Below the pieces are notes generated by a model. That model was not told where the DNA came from. It saw only the letters and a program-made list of their open reading frames with translations, and did not search any database. Made by a program: the position numbers and the translations under genes. This document shows positions 46,016 to 55,431 of a stretch of DNA of 64,000 nucleotides, in pieces. Location: the NCBI RefSeq assembly GCF_008692785.1, contig NZ_VXJV01000004.1:310001-374000 (forward strand), in the 5' to 3' direction. The DNA comes from Salmonella enterica subsp. diarizonae. Lineage in GTDB: Bacteria; Pseudomonadota; Gammaproteobacteria; Enterobacterales; Enterobacteriaceae. The first letter of the stretch is position 1. Each line of letters starts with the position of its first letter.

Positions 46016-48313
46016 TTACTCACTGGATTCGTTCCTTGGGATGTACATTTGCAAGGTCTCCCGGTTATAGGTTTTGTTGTAGTCGTCGAGCATGGACTGG
46101 AAGTTTTTAATGAAATCCAGGATTGATATGTAGTCGCCGTTAGCGTTGCGCACTTCGCTGAGGGTCATACTTTCGTCCGCCGGCGTAGCCTCCAGGTAAT
46201 AGCCAAGAATTTGCGGGCTGGTAAAGCGTACGGTGACGCTGTTTGCCGAAGAGGTTGCGCGCGAGTTGCTACTAGCGGAGCTGGACGATGAGGACGAACT
46301 GCCGCCAAAGATAAAGAAGCCGCCGCCGCTCGAAGAGTGATCTTCCACACTCTGGGCAAAGCTGCTCGACATTGCCTGGTCGGAGGAAAATTTAATGGTA
46401 ACGTCGCGGGCAATGATAAATGCAACCGGGAAGCACGGGAAAACGCAGTCGTTCATTGCATTAAAACGCGTTTCCTGGAACGGTTTGCCTTTTTGATTCG
46501 GGGCGATTTTTTTGCTGGACGTGTTGTACATATCTTTGGTGAGCAGGAATACGCCGGGGTTAAACCATTCCCGGCCAATGCTTACCTTCGCAATTGACAT
46601 CCCAATCTGAATTTTGACATTTCTGGTCTCGGACTCGCGGCTGTCTATGGACTCCCGGTGCGAACGGCTGCTGCTGTATCCGCCGAAGAAGAAAGATGAG
46701 CGATACGAGGACTCAGAGGCCGAGCTGGCGCTACTAGATTTCTGGCTGACCGACGCCATCGTTGACTCAATCAATACCTGAGTGAAACCGTTAGGCACAG
46801 CGTTCGGCGTGACATCGCTGCCATCTATTGGCTTGCTGGCCTGCTGCATCACCGACGCCAGGCTAATTTGTTGCCGTACTGCGGCAATATCGTCCTCCGT
46901 TCTTTTAAGCTGTGTCTGCAGTGGTAAGAGCATTGACTTGTACTGAGTCAGGTTTTTTGCCTCGAAATACTTCATTGCGCTTTCGGTGGCGTTTTGGGCA
47001 GCCAGAATTAATTCGTCCTGTGCCTGCATGCACTTGCTGGCGTTGTCTGTTAATGCGGTAATGACTTTTCCTGCCACCTCTGGATCAACATTGAGGATCC
47101 TGGACGTGGTACCCGCAAGCGCTTTGCTTTTGTCCTTATCATTGGAGCGCCCAACAATATCGACAACCAGCTTTAGGGTATCGTTTGTGATGGCGCTATA
47201 GACCTTAGTGACTGCCTCTTGAGCCGTTGTAAGCTCCTTCTTCGCAGCGTCCTGCTTATCCTTGAGATCTTTCAGCATCGCCGGGTCAGGAAGAATATTC
47301 AGGAACGAGTCGATCGTCATGGATAAATTGCTGCGCTGCACCAACAGCACGGAGAGCTGCTGCGCCAGCGCCGCAGGGCTTTCTAACAGATCGATAGGGG
47401 TGAACGACGTATCCAGTAGGTTGAACCAGTTTTCCGGATACAGTGTTACCGGGTAGACGTATCCACCATCGGGGTTGAGCTTTTGTACGTTAGCCAGCGT
47501 TTGCCGGGCCTCGGCAATTTCACGCCCTGCGCCGCTGTCGAGGATCCCGGTAATAATCTCCATATCGCCCGGTGAGAAAACGTTGAGCACTTTCCCCAGC
47601 TTCTCTTGCACCTTCAGCAACTGAGACTCGGCGGTGGTCTCATACCAGTCGAGATAGTCGTTTTGTTTGCTGCGATTGGTTTCCTTCGTTTCGCCGGGGT
47701 ATTTGGCATCCAGCTCGGCTTTTTTCTCTAGCTGAACTTTGGCCCAGGCCTGTTTGGCATCAACGTATTCGCTATACAAGCGGTAGAAGACCTGCTGAAG
47801 CGTGAAGCCGGTGGTTAACCCGTCGCCAAAATTATACGGATAGGGGGTCATCAGAACTTTACGCAACTTTGATTTTGCATCAAACAGCTTGCCATTCAGC
47901 TGCGGCGTCAACATATCCAGCGCGCTTTTATACTGCGTTTGCAGGTGACGGCCATTGTCAGAGCCGGTCATCGTACAGGCATCAAATAGCCGGTTAACCA
48001 GCTTTGATTCGTTGGCTTCAACTAACGGCGGTTTCGGCTGGTTGTTTTCAATATCGTAACTGTAGAGATTTTTATCAATTTGCATGCCGGGAAGGCTCAT
48101 GCAGAAAAATTGATTAGGGTTATTTCCGCCGATAACCGAGGTGATTTTTTCATAAAGCTGATCGGCAAAACTTGGCACCTCTCCAGCATTATCCAGTGCC
48201 GCGCTTAGCCTTGGGGCAGCTTCGGTCATTGAAATAGTTGTTGTGGTAGAGGTAACCTGTTGGCTTGATTCATTAATATGTGATTGTTGGTTGTCGCTAT
48301 GTGTTTCATCCAT
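46016..48313 (-). CDS. 765-aa Ser-rich protein of unknown function
   Basis: No signal peptide or membrane helix seen. The first ~500 residues are mainly helical with coiled-coil-like charged runs (DLKDKQDAAKKELTTAQEA). Two Ser-rich, Phe-Gly segments follow: one near ~520-550 (SYRSSFFFGGYSSSRS) and one near ~655-690 (SSGGGFFIFGGSSSSSSSSA). Between them is a beta-rich stretch (NVKIQIGMSIAKVSIGREWF). No family recognised. It lies 12 bp upstream of the muramidase gene and 70 bp downstream of a papain-like hydrolase gene, so it probably works with cell-wall enzymes. Confidence 0.65.
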   Translation of the reverse strand: MDETHSDNQQSHINESSQQVTSTTTTISMTEAAPRLSAALDNAGEVPSFADQLYEKITSVIGGNNPNQFFCMSLPGMQIDKNLYSYDIENNQPKPPLVEANESKLVNRLFDACTMTGSDNGRHLQTQYKSALDMLTPQLNGKLFDAKSKLRKVLMTPYPYNFGDGLTTGFTLQQVFYRLYSEYVDAKQAWAKVQLEKKAELDAKYPGETKETNRSKQNDYLDWYETTAESQLLKVQEKLGKVLNVFSPGDMEIITGILDSGAGREIAEARQTLANVQKLNPDGGYVYPVTLYPENWFNLLDTSFTPIDLLESPAALAQQLSVLLVQRSNLSMTIDSFLNILPDPAMLKDLKDKQDAAKKELTTAQEAVTKVYSAITNDTLKLVVDIVGRSNDKDKSKALAGTTSRILNVDPEVAGKVITALTDNASKCMQAQDELILAAQNATESAMKYFEAKNLTQYKSMLLPLQTQLKRTEDDIAAVRQQISLASVMQQASKPIDGSDVTPNAVPNGFTQVLIESTMASVSQKSSSASSASESSYRSSFFFGGYSSSRSHRESIDSRESETRNVKIQIGMSIAKVSIGREWFNPGVFLLTKDMYNTSSKKIAPNQKGKPFQETRFNAMNDCVFPCFPVAFIIARDVTIKFSSDQAMSSSFAQSVEDHSSSGGGFFIFGGSSSSSSSSASSNSRATSSANSVTVRFTSPQILGYYLEATPADESMTLSEVRNANGDYISILDFIKNFQSMLDDYNKTYNRETLQMYIPRNESSE

Positions 48314-48383
48314 AATGATTAATACTCCTGAATAATAAAATAATCGTTAAGTATCTACAAACACGAGAGGTATCCAATAATAA

Positions 48384-49291
48384 TTAAATGATGACAATTC
48401 CAACCGGGACTAAGTTACTGTAAGCACGCATTAAATCACCCGGAGATACAAACATATTATTATTCGCCTGCAGAGCAGTCAGCGGGTGATAATTTTTTTC
48501 TGCGGTATCAATATTTATCAGTGCAGCATGGGCTTCGGCAAACTGATAAATAGATTCTGCCAGTGCCTCGGTCATCGAAGGGGCTGGTTGATTTGTATTA
48601 TCCAAAAAGGCATCGTGCAATGCTTCGCACAGCGCTTCATCGCTGGCGGTTTCCGGCGCGCTTGCCGTATCGTATTCGGAGAAAACCGGCTGATGCTGCT
48701 TCATCCAACTAGTTGCTTTATCTAACAACGTTTCGCCAAACGCGGAGTCTGTCAGAGAGGTCTGGCGGAACTGCAGGCGGAATGGGCTACCCGCGTCGTC
48801 AAAGCATTGGGCGACGAACTGCGAGCACACCATCGGGTGTTTACCCGGTGTCTGATGCTGTTGAATGTAGTGGGTAATGGTTGCCGTGAGCTTTTTCAGA
48901 ATTCGGATTATCACCTGTTGTTTCTGGCTGCTAATGGAGAATTTCTTATACATCAGCAGCAGGCCAACCATATAGAGCCCGGCGTGATCGTAAGGCTCCT
49001 GATTATTCAGGTGTCGTCTGGCGGCATTAATAACCGGATTAAGCGGCGAGGTGCTGGTATGGCGATAAACATAGATGGTGCGGCCATGAAAACGTTTTTG
49101 TGCTGAGCTTTCAGAAACCTGCGGCGGCGTTTCTTCAATAATAGTGGGGGGTGCCTCATTAAAATAAAGTGCAGCATGGCTGACAGGAGCATCGGTTAAG
49201 AAAGTGATGGCCCATGAAATAAAACTTTTTTTTCAGGCGAGAAAAGCAATACGTCTGCAGGACGTAGCTCGCTTAGCAATAGCATTTTCAT
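48384..49291 (-). pseudogene. Permuted papain-like (YiiX/NlpC-P60-type) hydrolase with A-tract frameshift
   Basis: From ATG 49291 the frame reads MKMLLLSELRPADVLLFSPE and then meets an 8-A run (plus strand T8 at 49226-49233), after which it stops at codon 32. One extra A puts the rest in frame: SFISWAITFLTDAPVSHAALYF, then through to a segment at ~190 with VCSQFVAQCFDDAG and the 48384 stop. His before Cys (SHAALY...VCSQF) is the permuted papain fold used by amidases and peptidases. Either a pseudogene, a phase-variable gene or a base-calling error. Confidence 0.65.
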
Positions 49292-49424
49292 ATAAATTCC
49301 TTTTCATACAGATATCTATTAAGGCAGGAGACTTATAGTCTAGTCTTAATTATTTGAAAGGAACTGTGATGTAAATCATATTTAACTGTAGTAGAAAATT
49401 TTATCAATATCCGCACGATGGAGG

Positions 49425-50034
49425 CTGTGATTAAAATTGTGTAATTGCCTGTTTTTGATATGTTCACTCCAACAACGGAGACCGGCAAATTATGGACGAA
49501 AAGAGACTCAAAGCGCTCGCTGCTTAACTGGCTAAAGGCCTTAAAACCGAAGCCGACCTCAATCAGTTTTTCCGTATGCTGACGGAATTAACCGTCGAAG
49601 CGGCACTCAATGCGGAATTGACTGACCATCTCGGGCATGAGAAAAATGCGCCCAAAACAGGCTCAAACACCCGCAATGGCTATTTATCAAAAACGTTGCT
49701 GTGCGATGACGGCGAGATAGAACTGAATACGCCGCGCGATCGTGAAAACACCTTCGAACCACAGCTGATTAAGAAGCACCAGACGCGTATCACGCAGATG
49801 GATAGCCAGATTTTATCCCTCTACGCCAAAGGCATGACTACCCGCGAAATCGTCACCACCCTCAAAGAAATGTACGACGCAGATGTATCACCTACGCTGA
49901 TATCTAAAGTCACCGATGCCGTAAAAGAGCAGGTTACTGAATGGCAAAATCGGCAACTGGATGCGCTGTATCTCATTGTTTATATGGACTGTATTGTTGT
50001 TAAAGTTCGTCAGAATAGCAGTGTGATAAACAAA
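49425..50034 (+). mobile_element. IS256-family insertion sequence remnant
   Basis: From ATG 49492 the transposase N-terminus reads MDEKRLKALAA, then TAA (49525-49527) where relatives have GAA, and continues in the same frame from 49576 (MLTELTVEAALNAELTDHLG, ARN.NGY, TRITQMDSQILSLYAKGMTT, first catalytic-type Asp in VYMD). It ends abruptly at SVINK, cut by the leuX repeat. So it has both a nonsense codon and loss of more than half the gene. The left end is approximate (GTGTAATTGCC near 49439 resembles the terminal repeat). Confidence 0.8.
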
Positions 50035-50084
50035 GAAGGCCGGACTCGAACCGGCACGTATTTCTACGGTTGATTTTGAATCAA
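50035..50084 (-). repeat. attachment site: 3' 50 bp of tRNA-Leu (leuX)
   Basis: On the minus strand this is TTGATTCAAAATCAACCGTA...GTGCCGGTTCGAGTCCGGCC, identical to the anticodon-arm-to-3' part of leuX as I remember it. Site-specific integrases of leuX islands duplicate exactly this part. It abuts ParA, the distal gene of SPI-7-type elements, so it is the outer att site; the intact leuX and integrase should lie beyond the window on the right. Confidence 0.8.
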
Positions 50085-50161
50085 AAACAAGCAGATAAGA
50101 TAACTAATTCATAAGTCAGCGTTTTTCATTAAGGCCTTTTTCAACAAGAAAGGCACTGGTT

Positions 50162-51046
50162 ATGAAACACGCAAATCCCCCTGTTTTATCCACGCTCGTC
50201 GCTGCAATTCTTTCCACCAAAGGCGGCGTAGCAAAAACCACGGATACCGCCAATCTTGGCGGCTGGCTTGCCGATCAGGGGCTGAAAGTCCTGATGATTG
50301 ACGCCGATATCCGTCAGCCAACCCTCAGCAGCTACTACCCTCTCGACTACGAAGCTCCCGGCGGGATCTACGAGCTTATCGCGCATAATGAGCTGGATCC
50401 CGTGATGATCATCTCGCACACCGCCATTCCCGGCCTGGATATCATTATCTCCAACGATCCGCGCGGCGAGCTGATGAGCCTGCTTCAGGCCGCGCCGGAC
50501 GGCGTGATCCGTCTGCGCCATCTGGTACGCCAGATCCCCGGCTACGACATCATCCTGATCGATACCATCGGCGCACGCACCATCGCGTTGGAAATGGTCC
50601 TGCTGGCAAGCGATCTGGTGGTCTCTCCGGTGCTGCCGGAAATGCTCTCCGCACGCGAGTTCCTGCGCGGTACGCTACAAATGTATCAGGATCTCCAGCC
50701 CTTTACCCGCTACGGCATCCCATTACCACCGCTAAAGGCCGTGATTAATAAACTCGACCACACCAACGACGCCCGGGAGATCCACCACAACCTGCTCCAG
50801 GTATTGCAGCATAAACAACAGGAGCAGGAACTGCTGGTTCCTACCGATATCCTGACGACCCCGGTTTACGCCAGCGTGGCTTACCGCCGGGCGGCGTCGC
50901 TGGGAATGCCGGTGCATCGGCTGGATGCCGCCAGACCGAAAGGACGCACAACCCCCTGTGCTGCCGAAACTATGCGCTCGCTGGCCGAGGAACTGTTCCC
51001 GCAGTTTATTTCTCTGCCATCCCTGAATAGGGAGGGCATCGCATGA
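50162..51046 (+). CDS. ParA-family ATPase of the integrative conjugative element
   Basis: 294 residues. A deviant Walker A (STKGGVAKTTDTANLGG, residues 18-34) and Walker B (LMIDADIR, later YDIILIDTIG) identify ParA/Soj. In the PAPI-1/SPI-7 family the parA-like gene is the first at the end opposite the integrase and is needed for stable maintenance of the excised circle. Overlaps the next gene by 4 bp. Confidence 0.87.
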   Translation: MKHANPPVLSTLVAAILSTKGGVAKTTDTANLGGWLADQGLKVLMIDADIRQPTLSSYYPLDYEAPGGIYELIAHNELDPVMIISHTAIPGLDIIISNDPRGELMSLLQAAPDGVIRLRHLVRQIPGYDIILIDTIGARTIALEMVLLASDLVVSPVLPEMLSAREFLRGTLQMYQDLQPFTRYGIPLPPLKAVINKLDHTNDAREIHHNLLQVLQHKQQEQELLVPTDILTTPVYASVAYRRAASLGMPVHRLDAARPKGRTTPCAAETMRSLAEELFPQFISLPSLNREGIA

Positions 51047-51417
51047 AACGGAAAATCTGGCGGGCATTTTGCTCTTATTACGCCCAACGCCCCTTTGAGA
51101 AAGATGATGAAGTACTCGTGTACTTTGAAGCCGCCGACCGTGAAGAGGCGCGGGAAACCCTGCCGGTGTTAATGTCGCTACTCTGGCATATTCCACCGGA
51201 AAAAGTGGACTGCTACAACCTGGAGGATGAAGACGAGCTGCGTGATAACTCCGGCTCGGAGACTGCCCCAAGAGACTGGCCGCTGTTTGAAATCGGCTGG
51301 TCCCGCAATAAACCGCTCTACTCCAGCGATTTACCGCTATTGCTGCTGCCACCGCATCAGCAAACCCGACAGTGGGAAGCCTTTGTGGCCTGTCAGGAGG
51401 GAAATCGCGATGACTAA
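51043..51417 (+). CDS. Small ICE protein between ParA and the helicase
   Basis: 124 residues, acidic and without recognised domains (RKIWRAFCSYYAQRPFEKDD, PPEKVDCYNLEDEDELRDNS). It overlaps ParA (ATGA) and the next gene by a few bases, so it is translated in the same operon. Comparable small genes occur at this place in SPI-7-type elements, but I cannot name a family. Confidence 0.7.
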   Translation: MKRKIWRAFCSYYAQRPFEKDDEVLVYFEAADREEARETLPVLMSLLWHIPPEKVDCYNLEDEDELRDNSGSETAPRDWPLFEIGWSRNKPLYSSDLPLLLLPPHQQTRQWEAFVACQEGNRDD

Positions 51418-53725
51418 GCGCAAACGGCCACAACCTCCCCACTCCGTCGAAGCGGAACAATCGGTGCTCGGCGGCCTGATGCTGGATAACAATCGCTGGG
51501 ATGACGTCGCCACGCAGATTTCCGCGCAGGACTTCTTTATCTCAGCGCACCGTACCATCTATAGCCATATGCAGGCCCTGATCGAGCAGGGAAACCCTAT
51601 CGACCTGATCACCCTGAGCGAATCGCTGGAACAGCAGGAACGGCTCGAACAGGTGGGCGGCTTCGCCTATCTGGCTGAGCTGTCAAAAAACACGCCCAGC
51701 GCCGCCAATATCATTCCCTACGCGCAATACATTGCCAGCTACGGTGAACTGCGCCAGCTTCTGTTATTAGGAAATGAACTGAGCGATATGGCAGGCCAGC
51801 CGCGCAACAATGTGGCCGATGTACTGGCCTTTGCCGAGCAAAAGCTGTTTGCCATTGCCCAGTCGCATCAGGACGGCGGCCTGACCGATATCAGCGCCTG
51901 CTTTGACAGCGTGCTGGCAGGTATCGCTCAACGCTATGAGGCTGAACGCGGTAGCCTCAGCGGCACGCCGTCCGGGCTGGAACAGCTCGATGCGCTGACC
52001 TGCGGTTTCCAGCCTGCCGATCTGATTATCGCCGCCGCTCGCCCCTCCGTCGGCAAAACCGCCTTCGCCCTGACGCTGTGCGTCAACGCGCTGATGCTGC
52101 TCCCCGCGCAGCCGGTGCAAATCTACAGCATGGAAATGTCGGCAGAACAACTGTTGCTCCGGCTGGTTTCGCTGCTCGGACGCGTCTCGCAAGCCCGGCT
52201 ACGTAGCGGCGATCTGAGCGATGATGACTGGCAGCAGATCGGCATTAGCGCCAACGTTCTAACGACAGAATGGAAAGATCGCCTGCTGCAGGGTAATTTT
52301 GAACGGGAACGCTCACCTGACGATCGCTTTGCCGAACCGCTGATGGAAACCGCAATGGTCGTGACGCTGGAACAGCTTCGCCCCTACGATCTCAATCCCC
52401 GGCTGATGCGTAACCCCTATTATGACGATATCAAAGCCTCGATCCGCCAGCGTGGGCTGGACACGCCGCCGCCGATCACCCGTCGGCCCGATCAGGACTA
52501 CTACATCATCGCCAACGGCGGCAATACGCGCTTGTCGATCCTTAATGAGCTGTGGCGCGAAACGCACGATAAACGGTTCTGGCGCATTCATTGCCTGTTC
52601 AAACCGTGGGGCGGGACGTCCGAACAGCCAGTGCTGGGCGAACTACGTTGCCTGATCGGCCATCTGGCGGAGAACGATCTGCACGGCAAACTCAGCTTTA
52701 TCGAGCGAGCGCTGGGGATCAATAAAGCACGGGAGCTGTACCAGCAGGTGCTCTGCCAGCTCTCGCAGCGGGAACTGGCAGAGCACCTGAGAAACGACGG
52801 CTACCCGATCCACCAGTCGCATATCAGCCGGATGGAGCAGACGCTGGAGTATCTGCTGCCCTGCATTCCTGAAGTGCTGTACGCCGGAATGGGCCGTCCG
52901 CAGGTGGAAAAACTGCTGTCCCTGCGGGCAGCGGCGCTGCAAATCTGGCAACGCCATGCTACCGGGGATACAGGTTCCTTTGAGAGTCTCTTTTCCTCTG
53001 CGCTGTCTCTGTTCAACGATCAGCCTGAAGACTTCTTTATAGAACGCGTACAGGATGAGCTGCTGGGGCTGATGAGTCAGGAGCTGAACGTTGATTACAA
53101 CCTGCTGTTGCTGGACGTCGATCCCTCTGAGCAAAAACGCCAGGCCGTGCTCGGCCCCACGCCGGAACCGCCGCCCTATATTCCACCAGAAGAACCCGAA
53201 CCACGCCCGGTAACGCGCAGGCGTAAACCTGAAACAGAGGAAGAAGACGTTGGTACGCCAGCCCCTCTGCCTGAGCCAGAAGAAGCAACATCGCTATTGT
53301 GTGAAGGGACCGAACCCGTTACGGATATCTGGCGCATCCCACAACTGTGGGATACCACGGAATCCTTACGATCGGCCAGCGATCGCCTGGCGTGGGATTT
53401 GGCGGAGCATTACGCCATCGACGACCGGGTAATTTCGGATGCTAACAAAAATGGCATTGGTTTCCGGATGATGCCATTTGCATCAGATCATCCCATGTTC
53501 ACCCGGCCACAGTCCCGCGCCTGCTGGGCGCTGCTGGCGGCACTCAACGGGATCCCGCTGTCGGAAGATCTGGCCTCTGCACTGACGCCAGGGCTCTTTT
53601 TACAACGTGATGCAGACGGCTTCTTCTTCAGCGATGAATTCCTTATTAAAGCATTCCGGCTGATCCGTATTGTCCGCCGGATCAAAGAATTACAGCAGGA
53701 GGCACAACATGCTGCCGACGATTAA
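51410..53725 (+). CDS. DnaB-like helicase fragment fused to an ICE ParB-family protein
   Basis: 771 residues from ATG 51410 (GGAGGG 7 nt upstream). Residues 1-~280 are DnaB: N-terminal domain (HSVEAEQSVLGGLMLDNNRW), then Walker A ARPSVGKTAF near 207-217 and YSMEMSAEQLLLRLVSLLGR. At ~283 the helicase stops and a ParB-type ICE protein starts: MVVTLEQLRPYDLNPRLMRNPYY, IIANGGNTRLSILNELW, and a Pro-rich linker before a conserved C-terminal domain. In related elements these are two genes. The DnaB Walker B and C-terminal core are lost, so helicase activity is unlikely; the ParB part seems whole. Confidence 0.8.
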   Translation: MTKRKRPQPPHSVEAEQSVLGGLMLDNNRWDDVATQISAQDFFISAHRTIYSHMQALIEQGNPIDLITLSESLEQQERLEQVGGFAYLAELSKNTPSAANIIPYAQYIASYGELRQLLLLGNELSDMAGQPRNNVADVLAFAEQKLFAIAQSHQDGGLTDISACFDSVLAGIAQRYEAERGSLSGTPSGLEQLDALTCGFQPADLIIAAARPSVGKTAFALTLCVNALMLLPAQPVQIYSMEMSAEQLLLRLVSLLGRVSQARLRSGDLSDDDWQQIGISANVLTTEWKDRLLQGNFERERSPDDRFAEPLMETAMVVTLEQLRPYDLNPRLMRNPYYDDIKASIRQRGLDTPPPITRRPDQDYYIIANGGNTRLSILNELWRETHDKRFWRIHCLFKPWGGTSEQPVLGELRCLIGHLAENDLHGKLSFIERALGINKARELYQQVLCQLSQRELAEHLRNDGYPIHQSHISRMEQTLEYLLPCIPEVLYAGMGRPQVEKLLSLRAAALQIWQRHATGDTGSFESLFSSALSLFNDQPEDFFIERVQDELLGLMSQELNVDYNLLLLDVDPSEQKRQAVLGPTPEPPPYIPPEEPEPRPVTRRRKPETEEEDVGTPAPLPEPEEATSLLCEGTEPVTDIWRIPQLWDTTESLRSASDRLAWDLAEHYAIDDRVISDANKNGIGFRMMPFASDHPMFTRPQSRACWALLAALNGIPLSEDLASALTPGLFLQRDADGFFFSDEFLIKAFRLIRIVRRIKELQQEAQHAADD

Positions 53726-54248
53726 TCAGGCCGTTTTGTCACAGGTGATACAAGCCCTGAAGGACGGCAATGTGCGCTATTGCGAAGCGCTGGGCTTTGA
53801 CCGCGAAGAGCTGAACGAATTAAACGCCCTGACCTTTGAGGAGTTAATGCACCTGGGCAACACCTCGGCGCAGTTCCTGAAAATCACCATCAACCACGAT
53901 GTACTGCGCAAGATGCTGGTTCAGGTGCGTCAGGAACAGAAATTCCAGCAACTGGTCGGCCAGGCGGTGCAGCTTGGCGGCTCAATAGCATTAATCAGCC
54001 ACTACTTCGGGATATCGACCGCTGAAATCAGCGCCCGCCGTCGGCTGATGGGGATCCACGTTCGTCAGGGGCGCAACCAGGTTCCCGGCGAAGAGGAAGA
54101 GGCCGCCATCTGGAACCGCTGGCAGGAGATAAAAGTCGATAACATCAACTCCATCCCTGCACTGGAAGCCATGATGCTGCTGGCACAGGAACGTTCGCTC
54201 TCGCTGACCGTGGTCTGGAATCTGATCCGGCAGTGGGGAAAAAGCTGA
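53709..54248 (+). CDS. DUF2857-domain ICE protein
   Basis: 179 residues from ATG 53709 (CAGGAGG 6 nt upstream); the longer frame overlaps the ParB end. The sequence (EELNELNALTFEELMHLGNT, HYFGISTAEISARRRLMGIH, VVWNLIRQWGKS) is the DUF2857 pattern found in SPI-7/PAPI elements between ParB and the replication protein. The second segment looks like a helix-turn-helix, so DNA binding is plausible. Related ICE proteins include transcriptional regulators. Confidence 0.78.
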   Translation: MLPTINQAVLSQVIQALKDGNVRYCEALGFDREELNELNALTFEELMHLGNTSAQFLKITINHDVLRKMLVQVRQEQKFQQLVGQAVQLGGSIALISHYFGISTAEISARRRLMGIHVRQGRNQVPGEEEEAAIWNRWQEIKVDNINSIPALEAMMLLAQERSLSLTVVWNLIRQWGKS

Positions 54249-54266
54249 GTGACCGAGGGGAAGATC

Positions 54267-55403
54267 ATGACACCGTATATCCAGGTGCTGATCACTATGA
54301 CCGGCGACAAACTCCAGCAACGGATGCAGAAGGATCCGGAAACCGCTTCCGATAGCCTGCTGTTTATGGGCAATCAGCATGACACGGTTCCGCGTCGCCT
54401 GTTGCAGGATCCGCTGTTATCACCCAGAGACAAATTCGCCTGGCAGGTGATCCGGATGCAGGCGCAGGACAACGGCGGCGCGGTGTTCCCCTCTTACAGC
54501 GAATTACAGGTGCAGCTCTCGAACCGTCCGCAGGATGAAAAAGCCTCGCGCAGTACCGTCAGCCGGGCATTGTTGATGCTGCGCCTGACGCGCTGGCTCA
54601 GCCTGTGCCATAAGGCGCGGGATCGGGTATCCGGGCGTATCCTCGGGAATGTCTATGCGCTGCATGATGAACCGTTGAGCGTGCTGGATGCCGTGCGTTT
54701 CGATGCCAGCTATCTTCATCTGCTGGAACAGTGCTCACGACATGAAAACAAAGCCATTCGCGCTACTGCGCAAGGCATTTTGTACGACATTCGCCAGGAC
54801 ACCAGTCTGCGCTATCTATCCTCGCGTATAGAACTGCTGGAAGAACGCGCCCGCTGGCAGCAGCGCCAGTCTCCTGAGGAGACTAAGCGAGAAACGTCCG
54901 GTCTCAATACGGTACCAGGCAAAATTTCACCTGGTACTGAATCGGGACTAAGCCGGAAACCGGGGCCTGACGGCGTAGTCTCAAATCAGGACCCGGCTTC
55001 TGTACGTACTGTACCTACAGATCTTTGTAATAGTACTACCGCGCGCGCGAACGACTCACCTCCGAACTGGCCGCCGGAAATTCCGTTAACCCGTTCCGAA
55101 AAACAGCTTGTGTTACAGGCCATGCAGAATCTGCCGCCTCCGTTGCGCCAGGACGTACTCGATGATGCAGCCCAGCGCGTTGCCCGTGGCGGCATACAAA
55201 ACCCGCTGCTCGCCTATCTGCTGGCGACGCTGCGCAAGGCGCAGGACGGTGAGTTTAATCAGTATCGGCGCGGCAAAGCAGCAGTGCCGGAGTTTGTACC
55301 GCCTGTGGTTTCAGAGCCGGAAATACCGGCTGAGCCGCGTAAAAAACGGGATATCAGTAAGTTGGTTGCGGAAATTCGGGCGCAGTGTCTGGGGAGCGGC
55401 TGA
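54267..55403 (+). CDS. STY4528-type pathogenicity-island replication protein
   Basis: 378 residues from ATG 54267 (GAGGGG 6 nt upstream; a GTG at 54249 is possible). The N-terminal region contains a winged-helix-like segment with MLRLTRWLSLCHKARDRVSGRILGNVYALHD; the C-terminal third has PLLAYLLATLRKAQDGEFNQ and a basic tail. I recognise it as the STY4528-type protein of SPI-7-like islands, thought to drive replication of the excised element. A candidate origin follows directly (next entry). Confidence 0.78.
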   Translation: MTPYIQVLITMTGDKLQQRMQKDPETASDSLLFMGNQHDTVPRRLLQDPLLSPRDKFAWQVIRMQAQDNGGAVFPSYSELQVQLSNRPQDEKASRSTVSRALLMLRLTRWLSLCHKARDRVSGRILGNVYALHDEPLSVLDAVRFDASYLHLLEQCSRHENKAIRATAQGILYDIRQDTSLRYLSSRIELLEERARWQQRQSPEETKRETSGLNTVPGKISPGTESGLSRKPGPDGVVSNQDPASVRTVPTDLCNSTTARANDSPPNWPPEIPLTRSEKQLVLQAMQNLPPPLRQDVLDDAAQRVARGGIQNPLLAYLLATLRKAQDGEFNQYRRGKAAVPEFVPPVVSEPEIPAEPRKKRDISKLVAEIRAQCLGSG

Positions 55404-55431
55404 TGTTGTGACGGCTTTATCGATTCCTGCT

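Noticed and set aside
50035-50084. A functional tRNA-Leu gene
   Set aside because: Only the 3' 50 bp are present; acceptor 5' strand and D arm are missing, so it is an att duplication and not a gene.
53709-55403. Phage origin for this region
   Set aside because: Gene order ParA, ParB, DUF2857, replication protein, TIGR03761, DUF3158 fits integrative conjugative elements; no phage structural or lysis genes.
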